Positions 43,731 through 53,830 of a DNA stretch of 64,000 nt are shown here, piece by piece; positions within the stretch are counted from its first letter, which is position 1, and every line of letters begins with the position of its first letter. Location of the stretch: NCBI GenBank assembly GCA_032433595.1, contig JASWJB010000100.1, forward strand, positions 62,001-126,000, given 5' to 3'. The position numbers were made by a program, and so were the translations under genes. Source of the DNA: Conoideocrella luteorostrata. Lineage: Eukaryota; Ascomycota; Sordariomycetes; Hypocreales; Clavicipitaceae. Below the pieces are notes generated by a model. The model had not been told where the DNA came from. It made no database searches and was given only the letters and a program-made list of their open reading frames with translations.

Positions 43731-44210
43731 CAGAAAAACACGGCGCGTGCTAGCGGCGGACTGTGACGGACTACCTTGCCTGAAGCAGCGCAAATAAAGA
43801 CATCCCATGTGAACGACGGGGATCTGCACACACCGATCGTAGGTGAGCTGCTTCAGCCCTGTGGGGCAGCAATTCGCCAATATCGAGGGGATCTACGGAG
43901 TACTCCGTATGGGGCAATAAGTTTTTGCATGGCTACTGGTACCACGCGAATAAGTTAGGCAGGCAAAGCGGCTAAGGAAGCCCAGCGCGAAATTAATGAT
44001 AGGATTTTTCAGAATTAAATCACCTAATACCCCATCGGGTAGAAGCAGTCACAGAATCCGAAGGCCAGTACACAAAAGTATTAAGCATTTATCGTAGTTG
44101 CTCTACGGAGTAGCGACGGCAGTGTGGAGGAAACCCAAAAAGTAGCAAAAGCCTTAATACCTCCCACTATAGTCACCTAAAAAACGGAGAGCAATGTAAC
44201 GTCGCATTAG
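43731..44210. other. Intergenic with palindromic word
   Basis: No gene is seen. A perfect TACGGAGTACTCCGTA palindrome is at 43894-43909 and a TACGGAGTA word is near 44104. Confidence 0.6.
43894..43909. repeat. Perfect 16-bp palindrome, second copy
   Basis: Identical to the palindrome at 40185-40200. It lies 165 bases beyond the stop of the BTB gene. Confidence 0.9.
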
Positions 44211-44498
44211 CTAGTAGTCGAGAATCTCAAGCGCTTCTCGCACAATTGAGAAGGCTCCCCCCAGCTGAGCGTTGCTGCGTATTTGGCAAGTCAGCTGGTG
44301 CCGAACAAGATCCAAATTCTCCTCGCTGGTTTGAGAATAAATATCAATGTTATGAGGGACGCCATTGATTCTTACAGCGACGTCTGTGGCAAGTTTGGCG
44401 TCCCTGAGATCATATCTACCCATTTGGACATATTCTAGGCGCTTGTCGAGCTGCTCAACAGCGAGGTGACGACGAGTTGCATCTCGTACAAACCTCCT
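44211..44498 (-). CDS. Unidentified coding fragment
   Basis: A frame of 95 residues open from a possible intron acceptor (CGTAG) at 44499 to a stop at 44211. It reads FVRDATRRHLAVEQL, MGRYDLRDAKLATDV, GVPHNIDIYSQ and LVRHQLTCQI, with normal amino-acid balance and helical character, which random frames seldom show. It may be the last exon of a gene whose upstream part I could not find, or a remnant. No family is recognised. Confidence 0.35.
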   Translation of the reverse strand, partial: RRFVRDATRRHLAVEQLDKRLEYVQMGRYDLRDAKLATDVAVRINGVPHNIDIYSQTSEENLDLVRHQLTCQIRSNAQLGGAFSIVREALEILDY

Positions 44499-44899
44499 CT
44501 ACGCCGGGGAATGGCAGCATACTAGTACAGCACCCGTTCCACCATACTCCACTACGAGTGGCTACTAGATGGCCCCGCACACGCCTTGCTACCCTCCAAG
44601 CACTGGTGTTGCCCGCCACGGCCCTAATTGCCCTTTCTCGATTGATACAGGACGGTAGTTATTCGAGTCGTCCATTTTCAACTGTTCGCCAACATCAACG
44701 TACTACAAGTTTTGGCACGGGCGCTTTGATCTTAGGAAACATTGCTTGGGTAGACTGGACATCTTGAGGTAGTCGACTATGGAAATTTGCTTTAAGGAAA
44801 GTCCCTGCGGCTTTGCTAATTCTGTGTAAACCGCTTCCTGTCAGCGCCTAATCCTCCTCGCCTACATCCCTCCGCAGTTCGTGCCTTCGCCGCCAACAA

Positions 44900-46573
44900 T
44901 CAGTCTACGTGTTCTAGCGAAGAGCAAAAGTCGAAGTCTTCGTCACTGTGCCGTGCTATCATGCCACCTCTTCCTTCGCGCGTCTCCTCTTCTCCAATTG
45001 ATGCATCAGGTTCAGCCAGGAGCATGTCTCGAAACGAGCAAACGATGTTCTGTACGCGTGCGCCAACAACATTCTGGCAGCCAGCTAGCTGCTTCTCGGC
45101 CTTTTGAATAGCCTTCCCCTCCCTCTCGTCCAGCTCTGCCCGCTCCTTCGCTATCGCGCTTCTTTCTATGTCCAACAATTGCTTCTGTGTTTCTTCTTCG
45201 TCCCGTAGTCCTAGGATCTCAAGATCTACCTGTGCTTGAAGGAAGAAAAGCGGTCTGAGGAAGCGCGTCTGGCGGAGCGCCGTTGTTAGGTCGACGGCGT
45301 CTTTTATACATTGTTGCAGCTGTGTGACCGATATGTTGATGCGGATTACGGCTACGTGACGTATGAACGCCATCGTCTGCAGCAGTCGTTCCATCGCAGC
45401 TGTTGGCAGTTCGCACGCGGCAATGGGCCACTTGTGCTTGAGCAGCTCATCCTTCCACAGGTGAAGCTCTACACCCTCGGCGCAAACCCACTGCCGTTCT
45501 TCCAGCAGCTCCGGAAGGGCTTCTTTGGCAAACCCAAAGCATACTTGCTCCATAACTCTTTGCAGTTGTACCATCAGCTCGTATTGCACCTGGAATGGCA
45601 ACCGAATCGTGCAGGTCGCAGCATCAATTTCGTTCGTATGGCCCACCGCGGCCAGTAATTCGGTCCATTCTTGCAATGGTGATTTCTTTCCTAAATCGTC
45701 ATTCGCATCGCATGGCAGCTGAGCCCTGTTCGGTTCGCCGATTCCAAATGCAATCCTACAATGTTGACACAGTGCCGGGACAGCTGCTTCGTTCGGGTCT
45801 GGTGGGCTATTTTCTGCATTTTCCATGTTCGAAGTAATGCTTATGGTGGGAAATACTCGTGGGAATCGTCGACTTGCCAGACAAGCTGACTCAAAAAGTC
45901 CATCCGCCATCAACTTCTGTGCGATAGACACAAGTCGAGGAGTTCCGTGCGCCTCGGCAATATCTTTGAGCGTGTCGCCTTCTCCTTTAGACATATGCTC
46001 GTAGATCAGTTTGCGGATGGGCTTTGTCCTCCGCAGCTTCGCTTTGTCTCCCACGAAGACATGTCTCAGGGCTACATATACTCGCTCAGGATAGAGGTCT
46101 TCCGGCGACGCCATACCAGTGCCGCTTAAATGGTTGCACCTGAGCGGCTCCAGTACGGTCGGCTCGCTGATGCTTCGTGACGCTCCACCTTCCGTACCCT
46201 GTGCGAGATCAACAAGCCCTCCGAGCGACCCAGATAAATCATGCTCTGCTTTCTCCCTGATTTCGGTCCCAGCCGTCGCCGGTCCCGGTGGTCGGAAAAG
46301 GTCTGGGAAGCGTCGACTCGCCAGACATGTCGAGTCAAATATGTGGTTCGACAATAAGTCACCTGCTATCGACGATACGCGGCCCATCCCGTGGATTTCA
46401 ACTATATCCCGTAGCGTGCCGCCTTTGTCTTCCCGTAGGTATCCCCTGACGAGCTTTCGTATTGCCTTCTTTTTCGTCTTACCGTCTTTACTCTCCAGGT
46501 CAGCAGCTTTGCCCTCAAAGACGTGCCTCAGGGCAACAAAGATCCTTTCGGGGTATCGATCCTCTGCAGACAT
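44900..46573 (-). CDS. Hypothetical protein with an internally duplicated 85-residue module
   Basis: An intronless 557-residue protein. The ATG at 46573 is chosen; the open frame continues 15 codons upstream without another ATG. Residues 7-93 and 161-242 are copies of one module, sharing YPER(I/V)(F/Y)VALRHVF at the start, a basic IRKL segment, TL(R/K)DI.E.HG in the middle, and CLASRRFP at the end. They are joined by a low-complexity acidic linker. A CQHC motif follows near residue 265, without clear partner cysteines. The C-terminal 120 residues are strongly helical and charged (ERSAIAKERAELDEREG), probably coiled coil. I do not recognise the family. The repeated module resembles a small helical interaction domain, and the protein is probably nuclear or cytoplasmic. 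No signal peptide or membrane segment is present. Confidence 0.8.
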   Translation of the reverse strand: MSAEDRYPERIFVALRHVFEGKAADLESKDGKTKKKAIRKLVRGYLREDKGGTLRDIVEIHGMGRVSSIAGDLLSNHIFDSTCLASRRFPDLFRPPGPATAGTEIREKAEHDLSGSLGGLVDLAQGTEGGASRSISEPTVLEPLRCNHLSGTGMASPEDLYPERVYVALRHVFVGDKAKLRRTKPIRKLIYEHMSKGEGDTLKDIAEAHGTPRLVSIAQKLMADGLFESACLASRRFPRVFPTISITSNMENAENSPPDPNEAAVPALCQHCRIAFGIGEPNRAQLPCDANDDLGKKSPLQEWTELLAAVGHTNEIDAATCTIRLPFQVQYELMVQLQRVMEQVCFGFAKEALPELLEERQWVCAEGVELHLWKDELLKHKWPIAACELPTAAMERLLQTMAFIRHVAVIRINISVTQLQQCIKDAVDLTTALRQTRFLRPLFFLQAQVDLEILGLRDEEETQKQLLDIERSAIAKERAELDEREGKAIQKAEKQLAGCQNVVGARVQNIVCSFRDMLLAEPDASIGEEETREGRGGMIARHSDEDFDFCSSLEHVD

Positions 46574-48154
46574 TTTTGTCGTAAAATTGAACAGTTCTGG
46601 TGCTTGGGACAAAAACAAGGGAAAGTGAAACGAAGAATCTGCGAAGAGTGCACCGAAATGACGACTTATGCCATGCCAAAGAGGGCACCAATAAAGTTTG
46701 TCGCTGTTATCTCAGCCACCTGGAGCTAGTCACCTGCGCGTCCGAAGTCAAACAGCCCATGAGAAGGCACTGACTAGGACAGCGTCGGCAGAGCCGGCCG
46801 TGATGTAGCTTAAACCTTTTTAATAGGTAAAAACACTAACCCTCCAAAACCTTTGCATATTGTGAACATTGGCCTTAAATTGTTGTTTGACGCATTCTAA
46901 ATACGTTAGGGTGTTGATACATGCATCAGTCTTCTTACCACTGCGCCGCGGCATAATAGATCTAAAGTCTAACGCCGGCTTCGGATCATCTTATGTACCT
47001 TGCATCACAACAGGAGTTAGCAAGTTATACGGGCTTATCGGTGTGTCTGAGAGGCCATTACATTAAAGAGCATCGGCGACCGACGCAAACGAGCGGCGGC
47101 GCGCCGTAGATGGGTGCAATATATCTGTTGTTGTCCCTTTCGAGCCCTCGAAATCCCCAACATACTGTAAGATTATTGTGGATAAGTCTCGCACGGCGGG
47201 CAGCGCTCGATCTAACGAGTGTATAAATGGAAAGTGTCGGACTTCGGTTTGAACATGCATGAAAAAAAAAGGAACATAGATGTTATTCGCGGATAATCTC
47301 CAGATGCTGTTGACAAAGTATTGATGCAAGTTTGTGGTGAATAGCAAGAAAAGCTTCTACAGCATTCCTATCGTTGGGCTCAAGTAAAAGCACACTCTGT
47401 GGATTTCAGAAGGGTCGAACTTGTTGGGCCCACCAGCAATTATGAAAATACTGTTTTAGAGCTACCGGCGGCGACACATTAAATGCTTTCTTCAGAGCCC
47501 CAGCATGGTGCAAGTGTAATCTTCTGATGTTAGTACGATATCTTCTACTTCAATAATATCGTCATATTCTGCCTTCTCTTTCGACATATCCCTGGCGCAT
47601 TATAGTGCAGGCAACCTCTTTTTGTTCCCTAGAACGAGCGTCCCAGGTACTCCGTGTGTTAGTGGGCTAGCGACGCGCTAAAACCGGTATCGCGACTCAC
47701 CGGAGCGGCTGCGCTATGACTAAGGCGGCGGAGGCCAGAATCTGAAACAAAGCATTCTATTATCGTCCGGGTTCTGGCTACCATCCCCTTCGACAGACCC
47801 ATATATCTTTGACTACATCATTTTCGTTCAACAGTGCAGTAGACATTGACGCCACAACGGTGATGCAGACATGTTGGCAGTGCAACAATACCTTGCCGTG
47901 TGAGATAAGGATCCGATTGGAGGACCGTGAAGCGCTTGCACAAGAAACCGACTCGACGCCGCCAACCTTGTAATTCTTCCATGTTGCAACACATTGCGGC
48001 TAGAGGTAGAGCCTTGCGACAGGTCTCCCGCGCCGCCCGGAACCATCCAGAGTCGCCATTCACAACCTTGACCAAAGCCAGCGCCACGACTCGCCTGGCG
48101 CGCCATAACGCAACGGTCCGAGGTGAGGCAGAATGGGTTTGTCGTCCTCGAGCC
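46574..48154. other. Intergenic, no supported gene
   Basis: Several short frames are present but none has a domain or splice context. A partial ACTCCGTG word lies near 47651. A frame leading into the next gene begins at 47927, but its Arg-rich composition looks non-coding. Confidence 0.45.
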
Positions 48155-49057
48155 ATGATGAGCAGTAACTCGGCAGAACCTTCTCGGGTCTCCGGGACCG
48201 AAACCTACCTCGATTACACGTCGAGCCCTGACGTCGACTTTGACCTTATCAAGTCAAACATGACGTGCAAAAAGTTTCACGACTCGACCTGGGGCTTTGT
48301 GGTAAGACAGGCTTCTCACTTTCTCTTCTTAAAATGGTGCAAAGGCGCATCACATTGACGTGTAAAGTCTAGATATATCGGTGTTCTGAAGGTAATCAGA
48401 CGGCTTGGGTTCGCCTGCTGCAAGCCTTGCGCAGCAAGATCCAGGAAGATCTCAGATTCTATATCCGGGAAGATGTGTTAAAATTCCATGATCTTCACGC
48501 CATCGACGATAAGACACTCTAGTACGTTTGGCAACGCGTCTATGTTGAGTCAGCCACTGCTAACAGCCGTCATTAGCGGAGCCACGTCCCACCAAGTGCG
48601 AGATCACTTCCAATGTTGGGTCCCAAAGAACCTCGAGGGCCGTCTCCGGACGGATGCTATTAACCTGCAGGACGACGTGGGCTGGGCACACGCAACATCT
48701 ACGCCCAGATACGAATATTGTCTCTTTGTGGATGATCTCTGCCTCGAGTCCGTGGATTATCCCGGTATTAACTCGCCAGTCGTGAAGCTTCTATGCAAGC
48801 AATGGGAGTCCCCATTTCACCCACCGGATAGGAACTACACTATTCCCGCCCCATTCCATGATGGTGTCACTGACCACGAGGAGGAAGATGTGGGCTGGAT
48901 GTACATGCCGCTGCAGGAATACCTACACAAGTATGACTTGCTAGGCAAATGTGACTGGGACGACCAGTATGTGAGACCCCCATACATTGACGGAACCGAG
49001 GACGAGAGTGAGTTTGTGGGACATTGGAGGCAGGAGTCGTTAAGCGAGGAGGCTTAA
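48155..49057 (+). CDS. Conserved fungal hypothetical protein, three exons
   Basis: Exons 48155-48301, 48373-48521 and 48577-49057 give 258 residues; introns are 71 and 55 bp, both GT-AG, and the second has a GCTAAC branch point. The joined protein has features I associate with a fungus-specific family without assigned function: WGFVIYRC near residue 47, WVRLLQALR, LDDxCLES-like (FVDDLCLESVD), SPVVKLL, FHDGVTDHEEEDVGWMYM and DDQYVRPPY near the end. These suggest a compact globular enzyme-like or binding protein, but no catalytic site is known. It has no signal peptide. I chose the ATG at 48155; the frame stays open upstream from 47927, so a longer start cannot be excluded. The splicing rests on restored frame and on continuity of motifs. 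Confidence 0.8.
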
Positions 49058-50858
49058 GCTGGTAGCACTTTAGATATTTTAGTTAGGAATAAATTAGTAA
49101 CTAAAATAGATAGCTACTTTCTCCCTAAGGCCAAATAGCTGTAGGTTTTAGCCTTAGCTGACTTAAGATAAGCTCTGTGGTTAGCCTAACTCTCTACGTG
49201 TTATATGCACGTTTATTGCCTTTCCCCCTTTCCCCTTAACAAGTTACTATTACTGTATAATTAGCCTAATGTCTGTTAGACTTTGGTTGCTAATCCTCTT
49301 GTTAAGATATTCTTGTGAAAATAATTTGCCTGAGAAGCATGCTACAGCTCTAAGCTGGACCAGCTGCTATGGATTCCTTCTGCATTCACCTTCCATTTTA
49401 GATAACCTCCTTTCCATGACTCTCAGCATGTACGAAGACGAGGCTACATTAATCAGCATGACGCATCTTTAATTAACATAGACAAGACATATTACAGGTT
49501 AGCCCTATTGAGGTAATTTTGCTATTGGTGGTAGATGTCATGAGTATGTTTGAGCGTCTGTCCCACCAATGGGGTGGTAACTTGTTTCAAGATGTCTCTG
49601 CCTCTGAATACGATAGCAAGTGGCAGTTTAGCCGATCGTAACCGAGGATACGATGGCAATCGACGGTGACCAGTCAAAAAAAGGGAGAATTATAGTGAGC
49701 TATTTGGTGAAAGCGAGGCGAAAAGGAAGAAAGCTGGCCACTGCACGGCACTGGATAATCACAGCTTATTTATACGGACTAGAGGTCATAGATCTACCTC
49801 AGGCTAGAGGTCATAGTCTAAGCATCGAAGTAAGAGGTCTTTACGTGGACGAGGATCTGTAAGAGTATAGTAAGAATAGTGAGTAGCGCGAACAAAAAGA
49901 GGAAGAAATAGTTAGCGACACAAGAGAATTAAGATAGTAGCATAAATATAAGAGGAACGTAAGGTTTAACTTGTCTATAATAGAGGCTTCAGAGCAGTGG
50001 AACTATGTTGTGGGCAGCATTGATGAGTGTCAATAAACTTACCACTTTTTGGTAAAATTAGTTACACTATAAGAGCCTTTAAATCAATCGTATTATATAG
50101 CATTAATTCACACTATATACCAGTAGCTCTAACTTGATTATATTTAAAAAGGCAAGCGGTGAAGTTTCGAGTAAAATCGGCTTTTCAAGGAATGAACTAA
50201 TCCCACCACCAAGGCTCCATCAGATTTGGGCAGTAATGCCGTTCAGGGCTCTTTGGTATGCTATACTCCTTGCTACAACGAAGTCGCGCATTCAATACAT
50301 TAATCTCGACGTTATTGCACAGCAAAGCGTAACCTGTAAATTCAACCGCTGTCAACTATAGAAGGATGCCTAACTGCCGGGCCCACTTTCGCGCAGTCTA
50401 TGACGCCAACTGGGTTGCGTCTCGGACTTCAGGCACTTCTGGCTGTCCGAGATTCTCACTACTGCTCGGCAGCGGCACGATCGGCGTGTTTTTAATTGCA
50501 TAATTTTGCGCTACCGGGCGATCTTTCATTTACTTCGGTGTGGAACGGACCATTTGAAGCCAAATTCCCGCTCGTGGCCGGCCTCGCGCCCGGCCTAAGG
50601 ATGTGGCCGAATGCCGAGTATAGAGACACAATGGACACTCGACGACTCCGTAGTGCTTACGGGCGGAATCGAACAATCGAAACAATCGAACAAGTGGCTC
50701 ACTTATTATATAAATTCAACGGTGTAAGCTGGAATATCCGCATTTTAATGTATTCTCATCAGTAACACAACAACAATAAACTGATCCAGAAGGCACACCG
50801 CAACAAGCTTACCTGTTACGCAGCGTGGCACCTATTGACAACGGCCGCATATATCGCC
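49058..50858. other. Intergenic, probable decayed repeat DNA
   Basis: AT-rich, purine-rich DNA (49690-50000) with no credible gene. The GAGGTCATAG phrase occurs twice near 49781 and 49807. It may be the internal part or LTR of a decayed retroelement, but no retroelement protein motif is readable. Confidence 0.45.
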
Positions 50859-52112
50859 ATGGATTCTCCAGCCAAAAAGCCACTCCGAGTCCTCATTTCC
50901 GGCGCTGGTATCGCTGGTCCCGCCCTAGCATTCTGGCTTGGCCGGCTCGGTCACTCATGCACCATCATTGAGCGATTCTCCAAGCTTCGCGCAAAGGGAC
51001 AGCAGATCGACATTCGCCGACAGGGTGTAGAAGCTGCGCAGCGCATGGACATCTTAGAGGAAATCCGCAAGCGCTCGGTCGATGAAGCAGGTATGCAGTT
51101 TGTCAACTCGAGCGGCAAGCCCTTTGCCGTGTTCCCAAAGCTTGAGATGAAGCCCGGCGAGGACAGGGGTCAGCAGGGATTCAGTAGCGAATTTGAGATC
51201 ATGCGCGGCGACCTTTGCGAACTGCTCGTCGAAAAAACTAAAGGTACGGCCGAATACAAATTTGGCTTGTCTGTGACAGGGTTTGAAAACGCGGCAGACC
51301 ACGTCCGCGTCACATTTTCGGACGGAACATCGAACACCTACGATATGCTGGTCGCCGCCGACGGCCAAGGTTCGAGGATACGCAAGATGCTTCTAAAGGA
51401 CGAAGATGCATCTGTCGATTACTCTCGCGACCTGGGTGTCTACATGGCTTATTTTTCTATACCTCGCGAACCCGAAGATGTCGGAATGGCGTCCATCCAC
51501 GTATCTCCGGGGGAGAGAATGATCTTTACTAGGTTCCACAGCGAGACGCAAGGTCAAGGCTATCTCTGTACAATGGCCCACGGGGAAAAGATTAAAGAAG
51601 TTTTAAAACAAGACATCGATAAGCAGAAGGAGCTTTTTGCCGATATCTTCAAAGATGTAGGATGGCAATCAGGCCGACTTATTGATGCGATGCAAAACTC
51701 TGAAGACTTTTACGCTTTGTCGTCTACTCAGATCCGTACAAAGGTCTGGTCCAAGGGTAGAGTCGTCTGTCTCGGCGATGCAGGGTATGGCCCGACCTCT
51801 TTGACTGGCATGGGAACAAGTCTAGCATTAATAGGTGCGTATATTCTGGCTGGAGAGATTAGTCTGTCTCCAGACAATGCGCAGCAAGCTTTTACAGCGT
51901 ACGAAAGGGTCCTCAGGCCATATGTCGAAAAGGTTCAGCAAATTCCAAAAGGCATGCCAAACCTGGCCTACCCTAAAAAGCAATGGGGCGTCAAGATTCT
52001 TCAGCTTTTGCTGAGCGCAACTACGACTTTGAAGCTTGATAAGGCTTTCCAGACAAGATTGGTCAACCGAGAAACTTGGAAGTTGCCGGAATATCCTGCA
52101 ATGGAGATATGA
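50859..52112 (+). CDS. FAD-dependent monooxygenase (PHBH type)
   Basis: An intronless gene of 417 residues. The start is the ATG at 50859 (GCCATGGA context), eight codons after the frame opens. It has the group A flavoprotein hydroxylase signatures: GAGIAG in the first Rossmann turn (FAD pyrophosphate), ADGQGSRIR (DG motif region) near residue 165, and CLGDAGYGPT (GD motif) near 305. The central sheet of the substrate domain lies between. No transmembrane segment is obvious beyond the N-terminal Rossmann strand. Members insert oxygen into aromatic or polyketide substrates using NAD(P)H, often in secondary metabolism or xenobiotic breakdown. No biosynthetic core gene is adjacent, so the substrate is unknown and a stand-alone detoxification role is possible. 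The length is normal. Confidence 0.92.
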   Translation: MDSPAKKPLRVLISGAGIAGPALAFWLGRLGHSCTIIERFSKLRAKGQQIDIRRQGVEAAQRMDILEEIRKRSVDEAGMQFVNSSGKPFAVFPKLEMKPGEDRGQQGFSSEFEIMRGDLCELLVEKTKGTAEYKFGLSVTGFENAADHVRVTFSDGTSNTYDMLVAADGQGSRIRKMLLKDEDASVDYSRDLGVYMAYFSIPREPEDVGMASIHVSPGERMIFTRFHSETQGQGYLCTMAHGEKIKEVLKQDIDKQKELFADIFKDVGWQSGRLIDAMQNSEDFYALSSTQIRTKVWSKGRVVCLGDAGYGPTSLTGMGTSLALIGAYILAGEISLSPDNAQQAFTAYERVLRPYVEKVQQIPKGMPNLAYPKKQWGVKILQLLLSATTTLKLDKAFQTRLVNRETWKLPEYPAMEI

Positions 52113-52282
52113 ATTTCCACTCCAAATGGATTTTACTTGTGGCTCATCAAGGCACAATCGGCACCAACCTCATACCAGTCACAAGCTTGCTCGTAGATTG
52201 TGAACTGAATCTTGCGAAATGAAAGAATCTATTGTATTGGATGGGACGGGGTCAATTTGGTGTGCATTAATAGTCGGAGTGG

Positions 52283-52735
52283 TGTCACGGTTATGATGTG
52301 AGCAGCTATGGTCATGTGATGCCTGCAGTGGAGTGTGTTGTCCTTGATTTCTATCTTATTTGACGAGGAATTTGACGGCTATTTATACCTGAAATCCCTC
52401 TCTAGATGCCGTCAGTCCAGGCATTCCGTCAGACCTTCCTGAGTTTATTGAACCCGATAGATTCCTGTTATTTCTATTTTTTTTGCTGTGGCAAGATTCG
52501 GTGGCTTGAGCTAATCTCTTGGCGCCCTTTTATTGTTGTCTATTGCCTCGCATCGTCGCGTGCGAATTGACTATTTAGCTCTTTTATTGTGAGCCAAAAT
52601 AAGGTTTTTGCTAGCATCTAGAACAATAGAAATATTCGTAATACAAAGGCCTGAAGGATTGAATTAAATTTCACTGGATTAAGCGTAATTCCGCGCTTGC
52701 GCATGTGACGCCTTGTTGTCCTGTTGCGTGTGACA
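52283..52735 (+). repeat. LTR-like repeat of about 450 bp, copy 1
   Basis: The repeat begins TGTCACGG and ends GTGTGACA, so its ends are short inverted repeats of the TG...CA kind. It aligns with 56657-57089 over its length, sharing TGTGTTGTCCTTGATTTC, ATCTAGAACAATAGAAATAT and AAAGGCCTGAAGGATTGAAT. A third partial copy lies at about 57228-57503. Confidence 0.75.
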
Positions 52736-53500
52736 GTTACGATGATGATGGGGCTGTTGGGATCTTGGCCAATTTCGACGAATACAGCAAAGTCTCTGCA
52801 AGTATACGAGTGATACAAAATACACAAAATTATTTAGTGGGACTAAATACTCTATTGGAACAACGTGGCTGTTTCATAAGGGACGATCTCTCTGTTCTTC
52901 GGCTCAATTCTTCGGGTTATTTTCATTCTCTTACTCTAGCCGTTTTCCGACGTCGGCTGCAGCCACCTGATAACCCCTCAGCATCATAACCATATACGGC
53001 ATTGATATGCCTTACAGAAGCAATTCTATAGTCAAATACAAGCCTGCTGGCATGAACTAAGGAGGTAGCTCGCTGTCTCAGCTCCAGGACGAAGTTTGTG
53101 GCGCATTTTGTTCCTCCGCGGTCATCTCGCTTACTTTTTCCAAAACTAGATGAAGCTTTCTCTGGAGTAACCAACCCTGCCACTGTCGTAGGAACACACT
53201 GACGTGAAGCGACTATGATTCTTGTAGAGGTGGCCCAATGCTCGAGGCCTCAGATGTACCTGCGGCCGACCACCGGCGGCGGTCTAAATTCCCACGGGCA
53301 AACGCCAACATCGTTTGGCCATAGCCACGCAATCTGCCCACGCTTCCGGCAGTTATCTTCTCCCTCCATATCCCACCACTCGCCGTAGTTCTATTTGCGT
53401 TGCAATAGCTATAGCTGTAGTTGGAGACAGAGCTCAGCACTACATCCTCCACCTAATGCTCTCCCTTTCAGCTAACCGGCCGGTATGCTGACCGCAGCAA
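52736..53500. other. Intergenic, no supported gene
   Basis: Short frames only. This stretch lies between the first LTR-like copy and the SDR remnant. Confidence 0.45.
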
Positions 53501-53830
53501 GTGGGAGACCTGAATGATCCAGGCGACTCGTACGTAACTGGCACGCAGATCATCGAGGGCAAAGGCATCATCAACGCTTGGACCGACAAGGTCTTCCTCA
53601 TAACGGGCGTCACGTCGGGCATTGCGGCTGAAACTGTCTGCGCTCTTGAGAAACAGGCGCTACTATTTACGGAACGGTGAGGAAATCTGACAAAGCTAAA
53701 CGAGCCTTGGGCTCGTTACCGGATATTGGGCGTGTGAGGCTCCATTATTTAGACTAGACGGAACTGGAAAGCTCCGAGTCTGTGCAGGGTGTGTGGGTAC
53801 CTTTTAGGTGTGCCATCTTCGTAGGACTGA
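53501..53830 (+). pseudogene. Short-chain dehydrogenase/reductase remnant
   Basis: The sequence encodes DKVFLITGVTSGIAAETVCA, the start of an SDR Rossmann fold with the TGxxxGIG turn changed (the last Gly is Ala). After a one-base shift near 53653 it continues GATIYGTVRKSDKAKRALG and GRVRLHYLD, which are the second and third SDR strands. TAG at 53755-53757 then interrupts the frame before TELESSESVQGVW. The rest of the enzyme (catalytic YxxxK) is not found. It lies between two LTR-like copies, so it may be host DNA caught in a repeat-rich tract. Only a dead 5' fragment remains. Confidence 0.7.

Noticed and set aside
47927..48154. N-terminal extension of the gene at 48155.
   Set aside because: It is Arg-rich and low in family-like features, and the ATG at 48155 is sufficient; not excluded but not supported.
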